Counted from the stretch's first letter, positions 1 to 8,232 are shown. The stretch: DNA of 35,232 nucleotides from an uncultured Methylococcaceae bacterium (GCA_903859415.1 CAIOMN010000120.1:1-35232); one strand, 5' to 3'. Made by a program: numbers and translations. Notes: generated by a model from the sequence alone, not told the origin.

Positions 1-2
1 CC

Positions 3-65
3 CTGGAGAGGCGAGCGTATGTTCGGAATAAAAAGGTAGAAGATCGCTTTGCTGAGTTTTTATGA
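3..65 (+). CDS. possible 3' end of a gene cut by the window edge
   Basis: Frame 3 is open from the window edge to a TGA at 63-65 and gives about 20 residues ending RFAEFL. The composition, rich in Arg, Lys and Glu, looks like a normal protein tail, whereas the other two plus frames close sooner. The stretch is far too short to assign a family, and it could be chance. No terminator hairpin follows it. Confidence 0.25.
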   Translation: MERRAYVRNKKVEDRFAEFL

Positions 66-156
66 TGCTCTGAGTTGCTGCAAAAATAACAAAAATAGAA
101 TACGTTTTAAAGTGGACTGGAAAGTTGCCATACTCCTACATAGATAAAATATAGCT

Positions 157-174
157 ATCATAATCAATTATGAT
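157..174. promoter_or_regulatory. 18-bp palindrome, candidate operator upstream of the SmbP-like gene
   Basis: ATCATAAT and ATTATGAT form a perfect 8-bp inverted repeat separated by two bases, about 120 bp before the start codon of the SmbP-like gene. A second AT-rich element (about 196-215, containing AATGATAAT) resembles half of a Fur box, but its other half does not match. A metal-responsive regulator would suit the product, but the regulator is unknown. No convincing -35/-10 pair is seen between these sites and the gene. Confidence 0.35.
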
Positions 175-295
175 CATTTTATTTTCAAAATACTGAAATT
201 AATGATAATGTTAAGTCAATTGATACCATACTAACGATAAAATAATTCATGAGTATCAGTTGCTAGAAACAACTAAAATATTATGAGGAAAAATA

Positions 296-634
296 ATGAC
301 TAAATTAAGAAACTTATTACCTGGACTACTTTTGTTTCTTAGTATGAATGTGTTTGCTGAACAACATGCCGATGGCGCGATGACTCACGCTAATGCTGCT
401 CTTGCAAAAGGTAAAGAAGGCAATACATCCGCATTGGTGAACCATGCAAGAATGGCTTTAGATGAAGCTTTAGAGGCTTCATTAGTCACAAAGAGTGTAA
501 CCAAAAATCATCTGGATGCCGCTGCAAATTCATTGCAAAAAGCAATTGATAATGGCAATTTAGGACATGTTGGTCAAGCGACAAAAGCCATTGAGGAGGC
601 AATAGCACACCTTAAAATGGCTTCCAAGATATAA
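296..634 (+). CDS. smbP: SmbP-like small periplasmic metal-binding protein
   Basis: The 112-residue product has an N-terminal signal peptide (residues 1-21, hydrophobic core ending ...NVFA, cut before EQH). The mature part of about 90 residues is helical, with repeated His, Glu and Asp positions and Ala-rich heptads such as HANAALAKG and HARMALDEA. This matches the small metal-binding protein SmbP known from Nitrosomonas europaea, a periplasmic four-helix bundle that binds copper and other divalent metals. A good ribosome site (GAGGA at 285-289) precedes the ATG. The gene stands alone, with a strong terminator 10 bp after its stop and a palindrome upstream. A role in metal buffering is inferred from family resemblance; the ligand has not been seen. 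Confidence 0.75.
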   Translation: MTKLRNLLPGLLLFLSMNVFAEQHADGAMTHANAALAKGKEGNTSALVNHARMALDEALEASLVTKSVTKNHLDAAANSLQKAIDNGNLGHVGQATKAIEEAIAHLKMASKI

Positions 635-643
635 CTCCATTTT

Positions 644-680
644 AGTAAATCAGACATTTTTATAATTTGTCTGATTTACT
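644..680 (+). terminator. terminator of the SmbP-like gene
   Basis: A perfect 13-bp inverted repeat (AGTAAATCAGACA and its complement, 11-base loop) starts 10 bp after the stop codon. The 3' side is followed by a T/C-rich tract (TCCTACTTTT), so the U-run is imperfect. Confidence 0.7.
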
Positions 681-700
681 TCCTACTTTTCGTTAAACAC

Positions 701-732
701 AAAAAAAGCCCTATACTCACATATACGGCTTT
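701..732 (-). terminator. terminator after tRNA-Arg(TCG)
   Basis: On the minus strand, AAAGCC (705-710) pairs with GGCTTT (727-732). An inner TATA/TATA pairing extends the stem after one mismatch, and a run of T (701-707 on the minus strand) follows. It lies 12 bp beyond the CCA end of the tRNA and would end the tRNA block. Confidence 0.65.
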
Positions 733-743
733 AATTCTAAAGA

Positions 744-820
744 TGGCGCGCCCGGAGAGATTCGAACTCCCGACCAATCGGTTCGAAGCCGATTACTCTA
801 TCCAGCTGAGCTACGGGCGC
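744..820 (-). tRNA. tRNA-Arg, anticodon TCG
   Basis: A 77-nt cloverleaf with encoded CCA. The acceptor stem is GCGCCCG/CGGGCGC with discriminator G, and the anticodon loop CTTCGAA gives anticodon TCG, reading CGA. It differs from the tRNA-Arg(ACG) gene at 971-1047 at only three positions: the anticodon wobble base, one base next to the anticodon stem and the discriminator. This points to a local duplication followed by an anticodon change. Confidence 0.93.
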
Positions 821-839
821 GTAATTTATGTAGAAACAA

Positions 840-870
840 AAAAAAAGCCTTACAAGTAATGCAAGGCTTT
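840..870 (-). terminator. terminator after tRNA-Asn
   Basis: AAAGCCTT (844-851) and AAGGCTTT (863-870) form an 8-bp stem with an 11-base loop. On the minus strand it is followed by a long T-run (complement of the A-tract 838-846). It lies 8 bp after the CCA end of tRNA-Asn, so the next tRNA (Arg-TCG) probably has its own promoter. Confidence 0.75.
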
Positions 871-878
871 CCTTTATT

Positions 879-954
879 TGGCTCCCCCGGACGGGCTCGA
901 ACCGCCGACCTAATGATTAACAGTCATCCGCTCTACCGACTGAGCTACAGGGGA
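879..954 (-). tRNA. tRNA-Asn, anticodon GTT
   Basis: A 76-nt cloverleaf with encoded CCA, acceptor stem TCCCCTG/CGGGGGA and anticodon loop CTGTTAA, hence anticodon GTT reading AAC/AAT. It is third in a minus-strand tRNA block that begins with tRNA-Ser next to csrA. Confidence 0.95.
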
Positions 955-970
955 AAAATCTTTTCTTCAA

Positions 971-1047
971 TGGTGCGCCCGGAGAGATTCGAACTCCCGA
1001 CCGATCGGTTCGTAGCCGATTACTCTATCCAGCTGAGCTACGGGCGC
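971..1047 (-). tRNA. tRNA-Arg, anticodon ACG
   Basis: A 77-nt cloverleaf with encoded CCA and acceptor stem GCGCCCG/CGGGCGC, discriminator A. The anticodon loop CTACGAA gives ACG, which after A-to-I editing reads CGU, CGC and CGA. It is the near-identical partner of the TCG gene at 744-820. Confidence 0.95.
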
Positions 1048-1115
1048 CTTATTGAGCCGCTTATTATATTTAAGTTGACAGTCTATGTCAATTTTTTTAT
1101 AAAACAATTTAAATA

Positions 1116-1207
1116 TGGCGGAGAGAGAGGGGTTCGAACCCTCGATGGGAGTTAAAGCCCATACTCCCTTAGCAGGGGAGCGCCTTCAGCCACTCGGCCA
1201 TCTCTCC
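1116..1207 (-). tRNA. tRNA-Ser, anticodon GCT
   Basis: A 92-nt class II tRNA with a long variable arm and encoded CCA. The acceptor stem is GGAGAGA/TCTCTCC, and the anticodon stem-loop CTCCC-CTGCTAA-GGGAG gives GCT, reading AGC/AGU. It starts only 9 bp after the csrA stop codon. The csrA/tRNA-Ser pairing is common in gammaproteobacteria, and the tRNA may be cut out of a csrA read-through transcript. Confidence 0.95.
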
Positions 1208-1216
1208 TAAAACTCT

Positions 1217-1408
1217 TTATTCTCCAGAATCAGCAGATCCAGCCTGCTCTTTTTTGATTCTTTCGTAAATTTCTTCCCTATGCACAGAAACATCTTTTGG
1301 TGCATTTACACCTATACGCACTTGATTTCCTTTGACTCCAAGAACAGTGACGGTCACCTCATCACCTATCATCAAAGTCTCTCCTACTCGACGTGTCAAT
1401 ATAAGCAT
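1217..1408 (-). CDS. csrA: carbon storage regulator CsrA
   Basis: A 63-residue RNA-binding post-transcriptional regulator. As a dimer, CsrA binds GGA motifs in mRNA leaders and changes translation and stability of transcripts for carbon storage, motility and biofilm. The whole chain matches the family: [16 protein letters not shown] at the N-terminus, the beta-strand segment [17 protein letters not shown], then [16 protein letters not shown] with the conserved Val-His-Arg-Glu-Glu. The last dozen residues ([10 protein letters not shown]) form the usual variable tail. The ATG is preceded by AGGGAG at 5-bp spacing. A TATAAT box about 65 bp upstream is a likely promoter. tRNA-Ser follows directly. 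Confidence 0.97.
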   Translation of the reverse strand: MLILTRRVGETLMIGDEVTVTVLGVKGNQVRIGVNAPKDVSVHREEIYERIKKEQAGSADSGE

Positions 1409-1472
1409 GGTTTCTCCCTAAATATATATTATAAACCGACTGTTCTAACACAGCATCCAACTAAGATTGTCC

Positions 1473-1500
1473 ATTATAGCAGCTTTTCAGCATAAATAAA
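1473..1500 (-). promoter_or_regulatory. candidate sigma-70 promoter of csrA
   Basis: On the minus strand a perfect TATAAT (1478-1473) lies 16 bp after TTTATT (1500-1495), a weak -35. Transcription would start near 1466, giving a leader of about 58 nt before csrA. The -35 matches the consensus poorly, so the call rests mainly on the -10. Confidence 0.4.
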
Positions 1501-1508
1501 CCGAAATA

Positions 1509-2861
1509 TTATTCCGCATTTCGCCTAGGATCAAATGCATCCTGTACTGTATCGGCAAAAAGATTAGCCGCCAAAACAAGAGCAAACATAAATACAAACG
1601 CTGCTGACAAAGACCACCAAACAATAGGTTCACGAGCCAATTCAAGCCGAGCCCCATTAATCATATTACCCCAACTATAAGTGGTTGGATCAACACCTAT
1701 ATTAATATAGGACAAAACAGCTTCAGCCAATACTAATGAACTAAAATCCAATACTACTGATATAAGTATAATATGCATCACATTAGGCAGAATATGTCGG
1801 ATTAAAATTATTGATTTTTTTACTCCTAAAGCTTGCGAGGCCTGCACATACTCCATCTCTCTAAGCTTTAACGTTTCTGCCCTTAGTAAGCGACATAACC
1901 CGGTCCAATTAGTCAAACCCAAAATTAAACACAAAAACAGCAAACGCATATCGGCACGAACAATAATACTAGTAAAACTTTGCTCGTGATTCGAGATATA
2001 TACTTGAACCATCAATATTGAAGCCGCTATTAACAAAACACCTGGAATTGAATTTAGCGTGGTGTATAGATATTGAATAATATCATCGAGCCATCCCTGA
2101 AAATATCCAGCGAGGATACCAAAGACTATAGCTAATGGCAACATAATGAGCGTCGTCAATGTTCCCAAGACTAAACCAGTACGAATACTCTTGATTGCCT
2201 GGTAAAACACATCTTCACCCACCTTATCTGTACCAAAAACATGATAATAGGAAGATAAATAAATTAAGATATAGCCGAGTGAAACAATAATAAATGTCAC
2301 AAATAGAGCTGTCCGCATACTAGCTGGAATGATATCAAATTTGATCCACTTTTTTTGTCGTTTATAACTTATCGCAAGATAAATCAATATTGGCAAACTT
2401 CCACAAGCAACGCCTTGTACGAGGCCATAAAATAACTTTTTTAAAATATCAGGAATCAGATCACTTCCTGGATTTTCCAGATGACGCCCTCCATAAACCA
2501 GCCGTGGATAACTCCATTGAGTAGTTCCATCTTCCAAAACCACTGTTTCTTTACTATAAAGCGTAGTAGCAAATGGTGCAGAATAGGTTTTCTCAACATG
2601 CTCTATTAATGGCTTAGCCCAGAAATCAAGACAACTCATAACCTCATTACTTTTTTCTTGCGTCGGCTTGAAGTGCAATGAATCCATTAAACCAATCAAT
2701 ACAAAAAACAACAATACAACCAGAGATGCAATACCCACTTTACTGCCAGCTATTTTCTGTAGCGGGCGCTTTATATGCTCTTTATTTCGTAAATAGATTG
2801 CCAATACGCAGATAACAGTCATTAGCACAAATATCAACGCATCCGTCCATAAAATAACCAT
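1509..2861 (-). CDS. ABC transporter permease, DppC/OppC type
   Basis: A 450-residue inner-membrane permease of a peptide/nickel/opine-type ABC importer. The C-terminal half carries the usual signs: the FGTDKVGEDVF segment just before the transporter core, five membrane helices, and the EAA loop (YVQASQALGVKKSIILIRHILPN), which contacts the ATPase. The N-terminal half is longer than in OppC (about 300 residues). It has a first helix near residues 10-25, a second near 40-60, an extracytoplasmic stretch of about 80 residues and another helix, as in YejE-type permeases. Its ATG overlaps the stop of the upstream permease by one base (TAATG), so the two are translationally coupled. The substrate cannot be read from the sequence; peptides are the family default. 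Confidence 0.85.
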   Translation of the reverse strand: MVILWTDALIFVLMTVICVLAIYLRNKEHIKRPLQKIAGSKVGIASLVVLLFFVLIGLMDSLHFKPTQEKSNEVMSCLDFWAKPLIEHVEKTYSAPFATTLYSKETVVLEDGTTQWSYPRLVYGGRHLENPGSDLIPDILKKLFYGLVQGVACGSLPILIYLAISYKRQKKWIKFDIIPASMRTALFVTFIIVSLGYILIYLSSYYHVFGTDKVGEDVFYQAIKSIRTGLVLGTLTTLIMLPLAIVFGILAGYFQGWLDDIIQYLYTTLNSIPGVLLIAASILMVQVYISNHEQSFTSIIVRADMRLLFLCLILGLTNWTGLCRLLRAETLKLREMEYVQASQALGVKKSIILIRHILPNVMHIILISVVLDFSSLVLAEAVLSYINIGVDPTTYSWGNMINGARLELAREPIVWWSLSAAFVFMFALVLAANLFADTVQDAFDPRRNAE

Positions 2862-3838
2862 TAGGCCAACCTCACCCGTGGATCAACAAGCGTATAAGAA
2901 ATATCAGTCAACAATAACCCTATGACATACAATACAGAGCCCAAGAATACCATTGCACGAACAATAGCAAAATCCTGACTGTTAATCGCATCAATCGTAT
3001 AACTACCTAAACCGGGAATACTAAAAAAGGACTCCATAATTAAGCTACCCATAAATAATAATGGCAAAATCACTACGACACCCGTTAGTATTGGAATCAT
3101 TGCATTACGCAAGACATGCCTAAATAACGTTTGAACTTCAGAAAGTCCTTTTGCTCTTGCAGTCCTAACATAATCTTTTTCTACTTCCTCTAGAAATAAA
3201 GTCCGATACCATCTGACTCCAGAGCCAACACCTGAAAAAACGCCAATAATAACAGGCAGTATCAGAAATTTAATTGCAGAAAAACCATCATCATAACCTG
3301 ATATAGGCACTAACTTTAATACCTTAGCGACAATGAACTGTCCTCCAATGATAAAGAATAATGAAGAAACGGACATTAGTGCCACACACAAAACCATACC
3401 TGTCCTTTCTAAATACCCCCCTCTAAACAACACCATCATCAAAGCAAACGTCACATCAACTAATAAGCCGACAATCAATGTTGGCAAAGCTAACGCTAGG
3501 CTCGGCCACATACGCTCCTGGATATCAGCACCAATATTTCTTCCACTCTCGGAGACACCAAAGCGAAACAAGAATAACCCCACAGACTTTTGATAAAATA
3601 TAGTCTTCGTCAGCTTTTCTTCATTCGAAGCACTAGCATTCCACAATAATGGCAATTCATATCCATGTTGTTGCTTCCAATTTTCAATTGACTGCTCAGT
3701 CACATGTTTTTGACCTAATTGCATTCTGGCCATATCATTTGGACTATTTACAATAAAAAACAATACAAATGTCAGAATGTTCACACCGATTAATAAAGGA
3801 AAAGCATAAAGGAAGCGGCGAATAATATATTGGATCAT
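2861..3838 (-). CDS. ABC transporter permease, DppB/OppB type
   Basis: A 325-residue inner-membrane permease, partner of the adjacent DppC-type subunit. It opens with the family N-terminus (MIQYIIRRFLYAFPLLIGVN, first helix), then a periplasmic stretch, then five further helices. The EAA loop (DYVRTARAKGLSEVQTLFRHVLRNA) lies near residues 225-250, and the chain ends with VDPRVRLA, the typical C-terminal motif of these permeases. The ATG overlaps the stop of the binding-protein gene in an ATGA arrangement, which indicates one operon in the order binding protein, permease B, permease C. Length is normal for the family. Confidence 0.88.
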   Translation of the reverse strand: MIQYIIRRFLYAFPLLIGVNILTFVLFFIVNSPNDMARMQLGQKHVTEQSIENWKQQHGYELPLLWNASASNEEKLTKTIFYQKSVGLFLFRFGVSESGRNIGADIQERMWPSLALALPTLIVGLLVDVTFALMMVLFRGGYLERTGMVLCVALMSVSSLFFIIGGQFIVAKVLKLVPISGYDDGFSAIKFLILPVIIGVFSGVGSGVRWYRTLFLEEVEKDYVRTARAKGLSEVQTLFRHVLRNAMIPILTGVVVILPLLFMGSLIMESFFSIPGLGSYTIDAINSQDFAIVRAMVFLGSVLYVIGLLLTDISYTLVDPRVRLA

Positions 3839-5970
3839 TGTAAAACCTCCTTAGCACTACGACGATAAACATGAACAGCAGGAACTAACAAGGCTACGAA
3901 AATAAGTAACCCCAGGATTACTGGAAACCACAAAGGATGATTCCATACCCTTCTCTTTTCTGCTCTTTCGACTGGATCTATACGCGTATATTTAAGGCGG
4001 TTATTAGCCATCAAATTTGGCTTTAAATTACTATACCAACTATGAAATAAAGAGAAGTTCTTAGGGTGAAAGCCAAATACCCAAGGTGCATCGTGCCGGA
4101 CAACTTCCTGCAACTGTTGAATAATTTGGTATCGCTGTTCGCTATTATCCATATTCCGCATTTTCTGAAACAATTTATCAAACTCTGGGTTTTGATAATT
4201 AGCTGCATTCTCCCCTCCATATTTGACCTTTGAATTAGGCCCGTACAATAAGAAAAATAAATTTTCTGGATCAGGGTAATCCGCATTCCAGCCCCAAACG
4301 AATATTTGCTCATTCCCAGTACGCATTTTTTCTTGAAAACGATTGTAATCAGTACCTCTAACTACCAGCTTAATACCTAATTTTTCAAACTGTTTACGAT
4401 ACCAGTTCATCGTTGGCCTATCATCAATGCTGACAGAAGCAGTATCGAAATACAAAATAAGAGCTTCTTTAGTTTTCGGATCAATACCATTCAGATAGCC
4501 AGCCTCTTCCATTAAATGCCGAGCCGCCTCAATTTTTTTACGCTCTGGTTTATCTGCTTTCCAGTCATAGTTATAAGAGTTAATTCCTTCTTTTTCATCA
4601 GTATAGCCAAAAATACCCGGCGGAATAACTCCCTGCGCCACAACACCTCGCCCATTTCTAAAAATAGAAATAAACTCTTCATAATCTACGGCAATTGATA
4701 TAGCCTGGCGTAACTTTCTAGCTCTCTCACTATCCCCTCCAACAACCGGATCAAGCATGTTAAAGCCCATATAAAAAATAGATGCTTCAACTAATGTTTG
4801 CAGCTTAATACCTTTTTCCGTCATTGACTCAGTCAAGGTAGCGCCTCCGCTTCCTGTAAATTGAATCGCTTGATCAAAACTGTCTGACGCTATCCCTGAG
4901 GCATCATAATACCCTTGAAGAAACTTAGTCCAATAAGGGATTGTTTCCTTTTCTAACGTAAAGATCACTTTATCAATAAATGGCAATTTTTTTCCAGCAT
5001 CTTTAAGTAAAGCATTCTGTTTATCACTTGGCTCTCCCTCAGAGGGATATGACTCAAAATGAAAATTTGGATTTTTTACCAAAATCATGCGTCGATTAGG
5101 ATTATTTTCGGCTAATAAATAAGGCCCTGTACCAATAGGATACCAATCCAAGGTTATATTTTTATTCGATAATCCTGCTTGCTCATAAAATACATCAGCC
5201 TCCCAAGGCAAAGCAGAGAAAAAGGGCATTGCCAACCAAAAGATAAACTGTGGATACTTTCCTTTAATTCGAATACGATACTGATAACGCCCAGTGGTTT
5301 TGACTCCAGAAATCGTCTTATTTTTTAACTCAGTTTTTTGCAAAGAAGCGACTTCTTTTGAAAACTCATCAAATCCTACAATATAATTCTTCATGATCTC
5401 CGCGATTGGAGATTGAACTTTAGGGTGTGCCAAGCGTTTAATCTGATACACATAATCATCGGCTGTCAGCTCACGTGACCCAGTATCAACGAAATCATTG
5501 AGTGAATTTGCCTGCTGAATCTGTGTTTCAGACAAGTTATGATAACTATATTCAGATTCAGACGTTTTGGCTAAAGCTGCATGAGGTTGAAACTGAATAC
5601 CCTGTTTGAGATCAATCACATAATCTGTAAAAGCAATATCACTGTCTTGAACATCATTCCCTAACTTATTTCCGTGACTATCCAGATAATTTATCTCCGG
5701 CATTTTACTGGCCGTTAAGGGAGTTAATTGATAAGGTCTCTTTAAATAATGATATTGAAATGGAGATTCATAAATCTGAGCAATAAATGCATATTCATTT
5801 TCACTATAGGCAGTTGCTGGATCTAGATGTTTGGGTCTTTCAGAAAATGATTGATATAAAACCGAAATTGCACCCTCATCTTCAACATAAGGATTATTAA
5901 GCTGTGAAGCATCACAACCCATTAAAACCATTAAAAATATCAATTGACTTATATAGGTGCGTATACTCAT
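3835..5970 (-). CDS. lipoprotein substrate-binding protein of a peptide-type ABC importer (SBP_bac_5)
   Basis: A 711-residue binding protein of the OppA/DppA class. A lipobox (LMGC, Cys19) follows a short hydrophobic signal, so the protein should be lipid-anchored. The body shows class features: HLDPATAYSENEY near the start, WYPIGTGPYLL in the middle, LRQAISIAVDYEEFI and VVAQGVIPPGIFGY, then WNADYPDPENLFFLLYGP towards the end. It is longer than the usual 530-600 residues and ends in a hydrophobic helix (about residues 681-700) with a basic tail, which would give a second membrane anchor. It starts the operon and overlaps the next gene by 4 bp. No ATP-binding subunit gene is found beside it, so one must be supplied from elsewhere. 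Confidence 0.85.
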   Translation of the reverse strand: MSIRTYISQLIFLMVLMGCDASQLNNPYVEDEGAISVLYQSFSERPKHLDPATAYSENEYAFIAQIYESPFQYHYLKRPYQLTPLTASKMPEINYLDSHGNKLGNDVQDSDIAFTDYVIDLKQGIQFQPHAALAKTSESEYSYHNLSETQIQQANSLNDFVDTGSRELTADDYVYQIKRLAHPKVQSPIAEIMKNYIVGFDEFSKEVASLQKTELKNKTISGVKTTGRYQYRIRIKGKYPQFIFWLAMPFFSALPWEADVFYEQAGLSNKNITLDWYPIGTGPYLLAENNPNRRMILVKNPNFHFESYPSEGEPSDKQNALLKDAGKKLPFIDKVIFTLEKETIPYWTKFLQGYYDASGIASDSFDQAIQFTGSGGATLTESMTEKGIKLQTLVEASIFYMGFNMLDPVVGGDSERARKLRQAISIAVDYEEFISIFRNGRGVVAQGVIPPGIFGYTDEKEGINSYNYDWKADKPERKKIEAARHLMEEAGYLNGIDPKTKEALILYFDTASVSIDDRPTMNWYRKQFEKLGIKLVVRGTDYNRFQEKMRTGNEQIFVWGWNADYPDPENLFFLLYGPNSKVKYGGENAANYQNPEFDKLFQKMRNMDNSEQRYQIIQQLQEVVRHDAPWVFGFHPKNFSLFHSWYSNLKPNLMANNRLKYTRIDPVERAEKRRVWNHPLWFPVILGLLIFVALLVPAVHVYRRSAKEVLQ

Positions 5971-6156
5971 AGACTAAAAATAGACATAGATAATTGGGAC
6001 TTTGTCACTGTAACAAGCTGGATAAAATATTAAATTGAGTGACACACGAATACATCGAGTCATTCAACCGTTTAAAGTTCCATTGTAGCAACAAAAACAA
6101 TTTCAAGGAGCCTGAATCATATGGCGAATTTTTCTTAATGTTTTAGTTTAACCCAT

Positions 6157-6186
6157 AAAAAAGGGAGCTTAGCGCTCCCTTTTTTT
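6157..6186. terminator. bidirectional terminator downstream of ppiD
   Basis: GGGAGC and GCTCCC pair around a 5-base loop, flanked by a run of A on the left and a run of T on the right, so the 12-bp stem has U-tracts on either strand. It lies 18 bp beyond the ppiD stop and separates ppiD from the ABC transporter operon. Confidence 0.9.
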
Positions 6187-6203
6187 ACTTCAGCTTAATA
6201 AAT

Positions 6204-8075
6204 TTATTGAGCTTGAGGCTTTTTATTCACTTCAACATCAGCTTCTGCCTGCAAACTATTTAAAACTTGATTAAATTCAGTTTGACCCAAGGTTTTAGCA
6301 ATATTTTTCTTAGCCAATTCCAATTGCTTCTTATCGTCTTCGCTCATTGTGCCTGTAGTAACTTTTGATAAACTTACCACAACCTGCTCACCGGAGGGCA
6401 ATACGGTAAGAAAAACACTTGGCTTATCACCAATGGGTTTAGCTGCTTTAAAAATAGCGTCACTCAAATACTCTGGCAACTTGTTTTTTCCACGAACCAA
6501 TCCTTTTTCAGATTTAATCTCTACTTTATTTTCACTAGCTACGGATTGAATGCTTGTACCGGCTTCCAGACTTACCTGTATTTTCTTGGCTTTTTCAAGA
6601 GCTAAACGCTGGGCCTTTTCTTTAACCAACTCTGCAGCAATCTCATCCTTAACTTCTGCAATATCTTTTTTTGCTGCTGTCTTGTGCTCTAACAGCCTCA
6701 AGACAATCAAACGCTCACTGGGTTGCTCTATTGGCGCACTATTATTACCCTGTAAAACTTCTTCAGAAAATGCTGCATTACGTATTTTTTCATCTGTAGC
6801 AACACCCTCACCTTTATCCTTAGTAAACAAAGACGATTTCTGCACAACAAGACTTAAGCCATCTGCAACTGTCTGTAAACTATCAGGATGCTCATAACTC
6901 ATTTCTGTTAGTTTTTCACCCGCTTCATAAAAGGCATTTTCTGCCTGAGATTTTTGATAGGCTTTAGCTACCTCAGGTTTTGCAATTTCAAATGATTTAA
7001 CACTGCTAGGTACTAATTCAGTCACTTTAATCAAATGATAACCGAATGCTGATTTGACTGGATTTGATACTTCACCCAGTTTTAATGAACTTGCCGCATC
7101 TTCAAATGCTTTTTCCATCGAACCCAGGTTAAATAACCCCAAGTCACCGCCTTTTTTCGCAGTCAATTTATCATCTGATACCTCTGCGGCAACAACAGAA
7201 AAATCTTTACTAGCCAAGTCTTGCTTAGCTTTTAAAGCTTTTTCTAATGCTTGTTTTTCAGTAGTCTTATCATTGATTGCAATCAGGATATGACTTATTT
7301 TTCTACGCTCAGGGGTTGTATATTGATCTTTTTGTTCCTCATAAAAAGCTTTTAGCTTATCGTCCGTTACCACCACTTTCTTGGACAACTCATCCAGAGA
7401 AAGCTCAACATACTCTACTGAAACCTGTTCAGGTGTTTGAAATAGATCTTGATGTTGCTGATAGTAAGCAGTAATTTCTTCTGATTTCGGCTGCTCATTC
7501 AAGGGTGAAACAGGGACTATAATATAATCAACATCCCGTTGTTGATTCTGAATTTTAAAAAAGCTTTCAACATCAAATTGAGTTGCAAAACTACTATCCA
7601 TGACGCTATGCTGAAACTGCTCCATAGTTAAGGCATTCTTGATTCTATTCACAAATTCAGTAGATGAAATTCTTTGCGATCCGAGTAATGATTTATACTG
7701 CTTTTCACTAAACTTTCCATCAACCTGAAAATAAGGTAGTGATTTAATAAAATCACGCGCTTCATTATCAGTAACTACAAGCCCCTCTGTATGCACATAT
7801 TGTAATAATACCTCATCCTTTATCAGTTTCTGTAATGCTTGAGCTTTTAAAGTGGGTTCATCAATATTCATACCTTGAAGGTTCTGACTATATTGCTCAT
7901 AAGCTTTATTAACATCCCGCTGATAAAAATCCTTATCACCTACAGACGCAACCGGCTTCTCACCACCCCCATCCAAATAATTATTAATACCCCATAATGC
8001 AAAAGGCACACAAATTAATGTCAAGATCACCCATGCCAGGGTACCTTGAGACTTTTCTCTAATTTTGGTTAGCAT
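6204..8075 (-). CDS. ppiD: membrane-anchored periplasmic chaperone PpiD (SurA-N/parvulin)
   Basis: A 623-residue periplasmic folding factor held at the inner membrane near the Sec translocon. One N-terminal helix (about residues 13-31) is followed by a SurA_N-like helical chaperone domain. A parvulin-type domain follows (about residues 255-360, with RKISHILI, KKGGDLGLF and FGYHLIKV), then a C-terminal SurA-like region rich in Lys and Glu. Length matches E. coli PpiD (623). In E. coli the parvulin domain is almost inactive and the protein acts mainly as a chaperone; the same is likely here but not provable from sequence. The ATG has AGGG 7 bp upstream. As in other gammaproteobacteria, it follows hupB (here with tRNA-Val and tRNA-Asp between). 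Confidence 0.93.
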   Translation of the reverse strand: MLTKIREKSQGTLAWVILTLICVPFALWGINNYLDGGGEKPVASVGDKDFYQRDVNKAYEQYSQNLQGMNIDEPTLKAQALQKLIKDEVLLQYVHTEGLVVTDNEARDFIKSLPYFQVDGKFSEKQYKSLLGSQRISSTEFVNRIKNALTMEQFQHSVMDSSFATQFDVESFFKIQNQQRDVDYIIVPVSPLNEQPKSEEITAYYQQHQDLFQTPEQVSVEYVELSLDELSKKVVVTDDKLKAFYEEQKDQYTTPERRKISHILIAINDKTTEKQALEKALKAKQDLASKDFSVVAAEVSDDKLTAKKGGDLGLFNLGSMEKAFEDAASSLKLGEVSNPVKSAFGYHLIKVTELVPSSVKSFEIAKPEVAKAYQKSQAENAFYEAGEKLTEMSYEHPDSLQTVADGLSLVVQKSSLFTKDKGEGVATDEKIRNAAFSEEVLQGNNSAPIEQPSERLIVLRLLEHKTAAKKDIAEVKDEIAAELVKEKAQRLALEKAKKIQVSLEAGTSIQSVASENKVEIKSEKGLVRGKNKLPEYLSDAIFKAAKPIGDKPSVFLTVLPSGEQVVVSLSKVTTGTMSEDDKKQLELAKKNIAKTLGQTEFNQVLNSLQAEADVEVNKKPQAQ

Positions 8076-8106
8076 AGATCAGCCCTATTGAATCAAATTA
8101 CGAAGC

Positions 8107-8145
8107 AAAAAAAAGCCCCGAACCAGTTTCGGTTCGGGGCTTTTT
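8107..8145 (-). terminator. strong terminator after tRNA-Val/tRNA-Asp
   Basis: AAAAAGCCCCGAACC (8110-8124) and its exact complement (8131-8145) form a 15-bp GC-rich stem with a 6-base loop. On the minus strand a T-run follows. It is 4 bp beyond the CCA end of tRNA-Asp and insulates ppiD from the tRNA transcript. Confidence 0.92.
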
Positions 8146-8149
8146 AATT

Positions 8150-8226
8150 TGGCGGAGTGGACGGGGCTCGAACCCGCGACCACCGGCGTGACAGGCCGGT
8201 ATTCTAACCAACTGAACTACCACTCC
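8150..8226 (-). tRNA. tRNA-Asp, anticodon GTC
   Basis: A 77-nt cloverleaf with encoded CCA, acceptor stem GGAGTGG/CCACTCC and anticodon stem-loop CCGGC-CTGTCAC-GCCGG, hence anticodon GTC. It lies 6 bp downstream of tRNA-Val, so the two are probably made as one precursor ending at the terminator 8107-8145. Confidence 0.96.
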
Positions 8227-8232
8227 AAAGTC

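Noticed and set aside
859-1155. Plus-strand ORF of 98 codons over the tRNA block
   Set aside because: It runs through three tRNA genes on the other strand and its translation is simply antisense tRNA sequence.
6349-7474. Chain of plus-strand ORFs opposite ppiD
   Set aside because: All lie within the full-length ppiD gene and have no family features.
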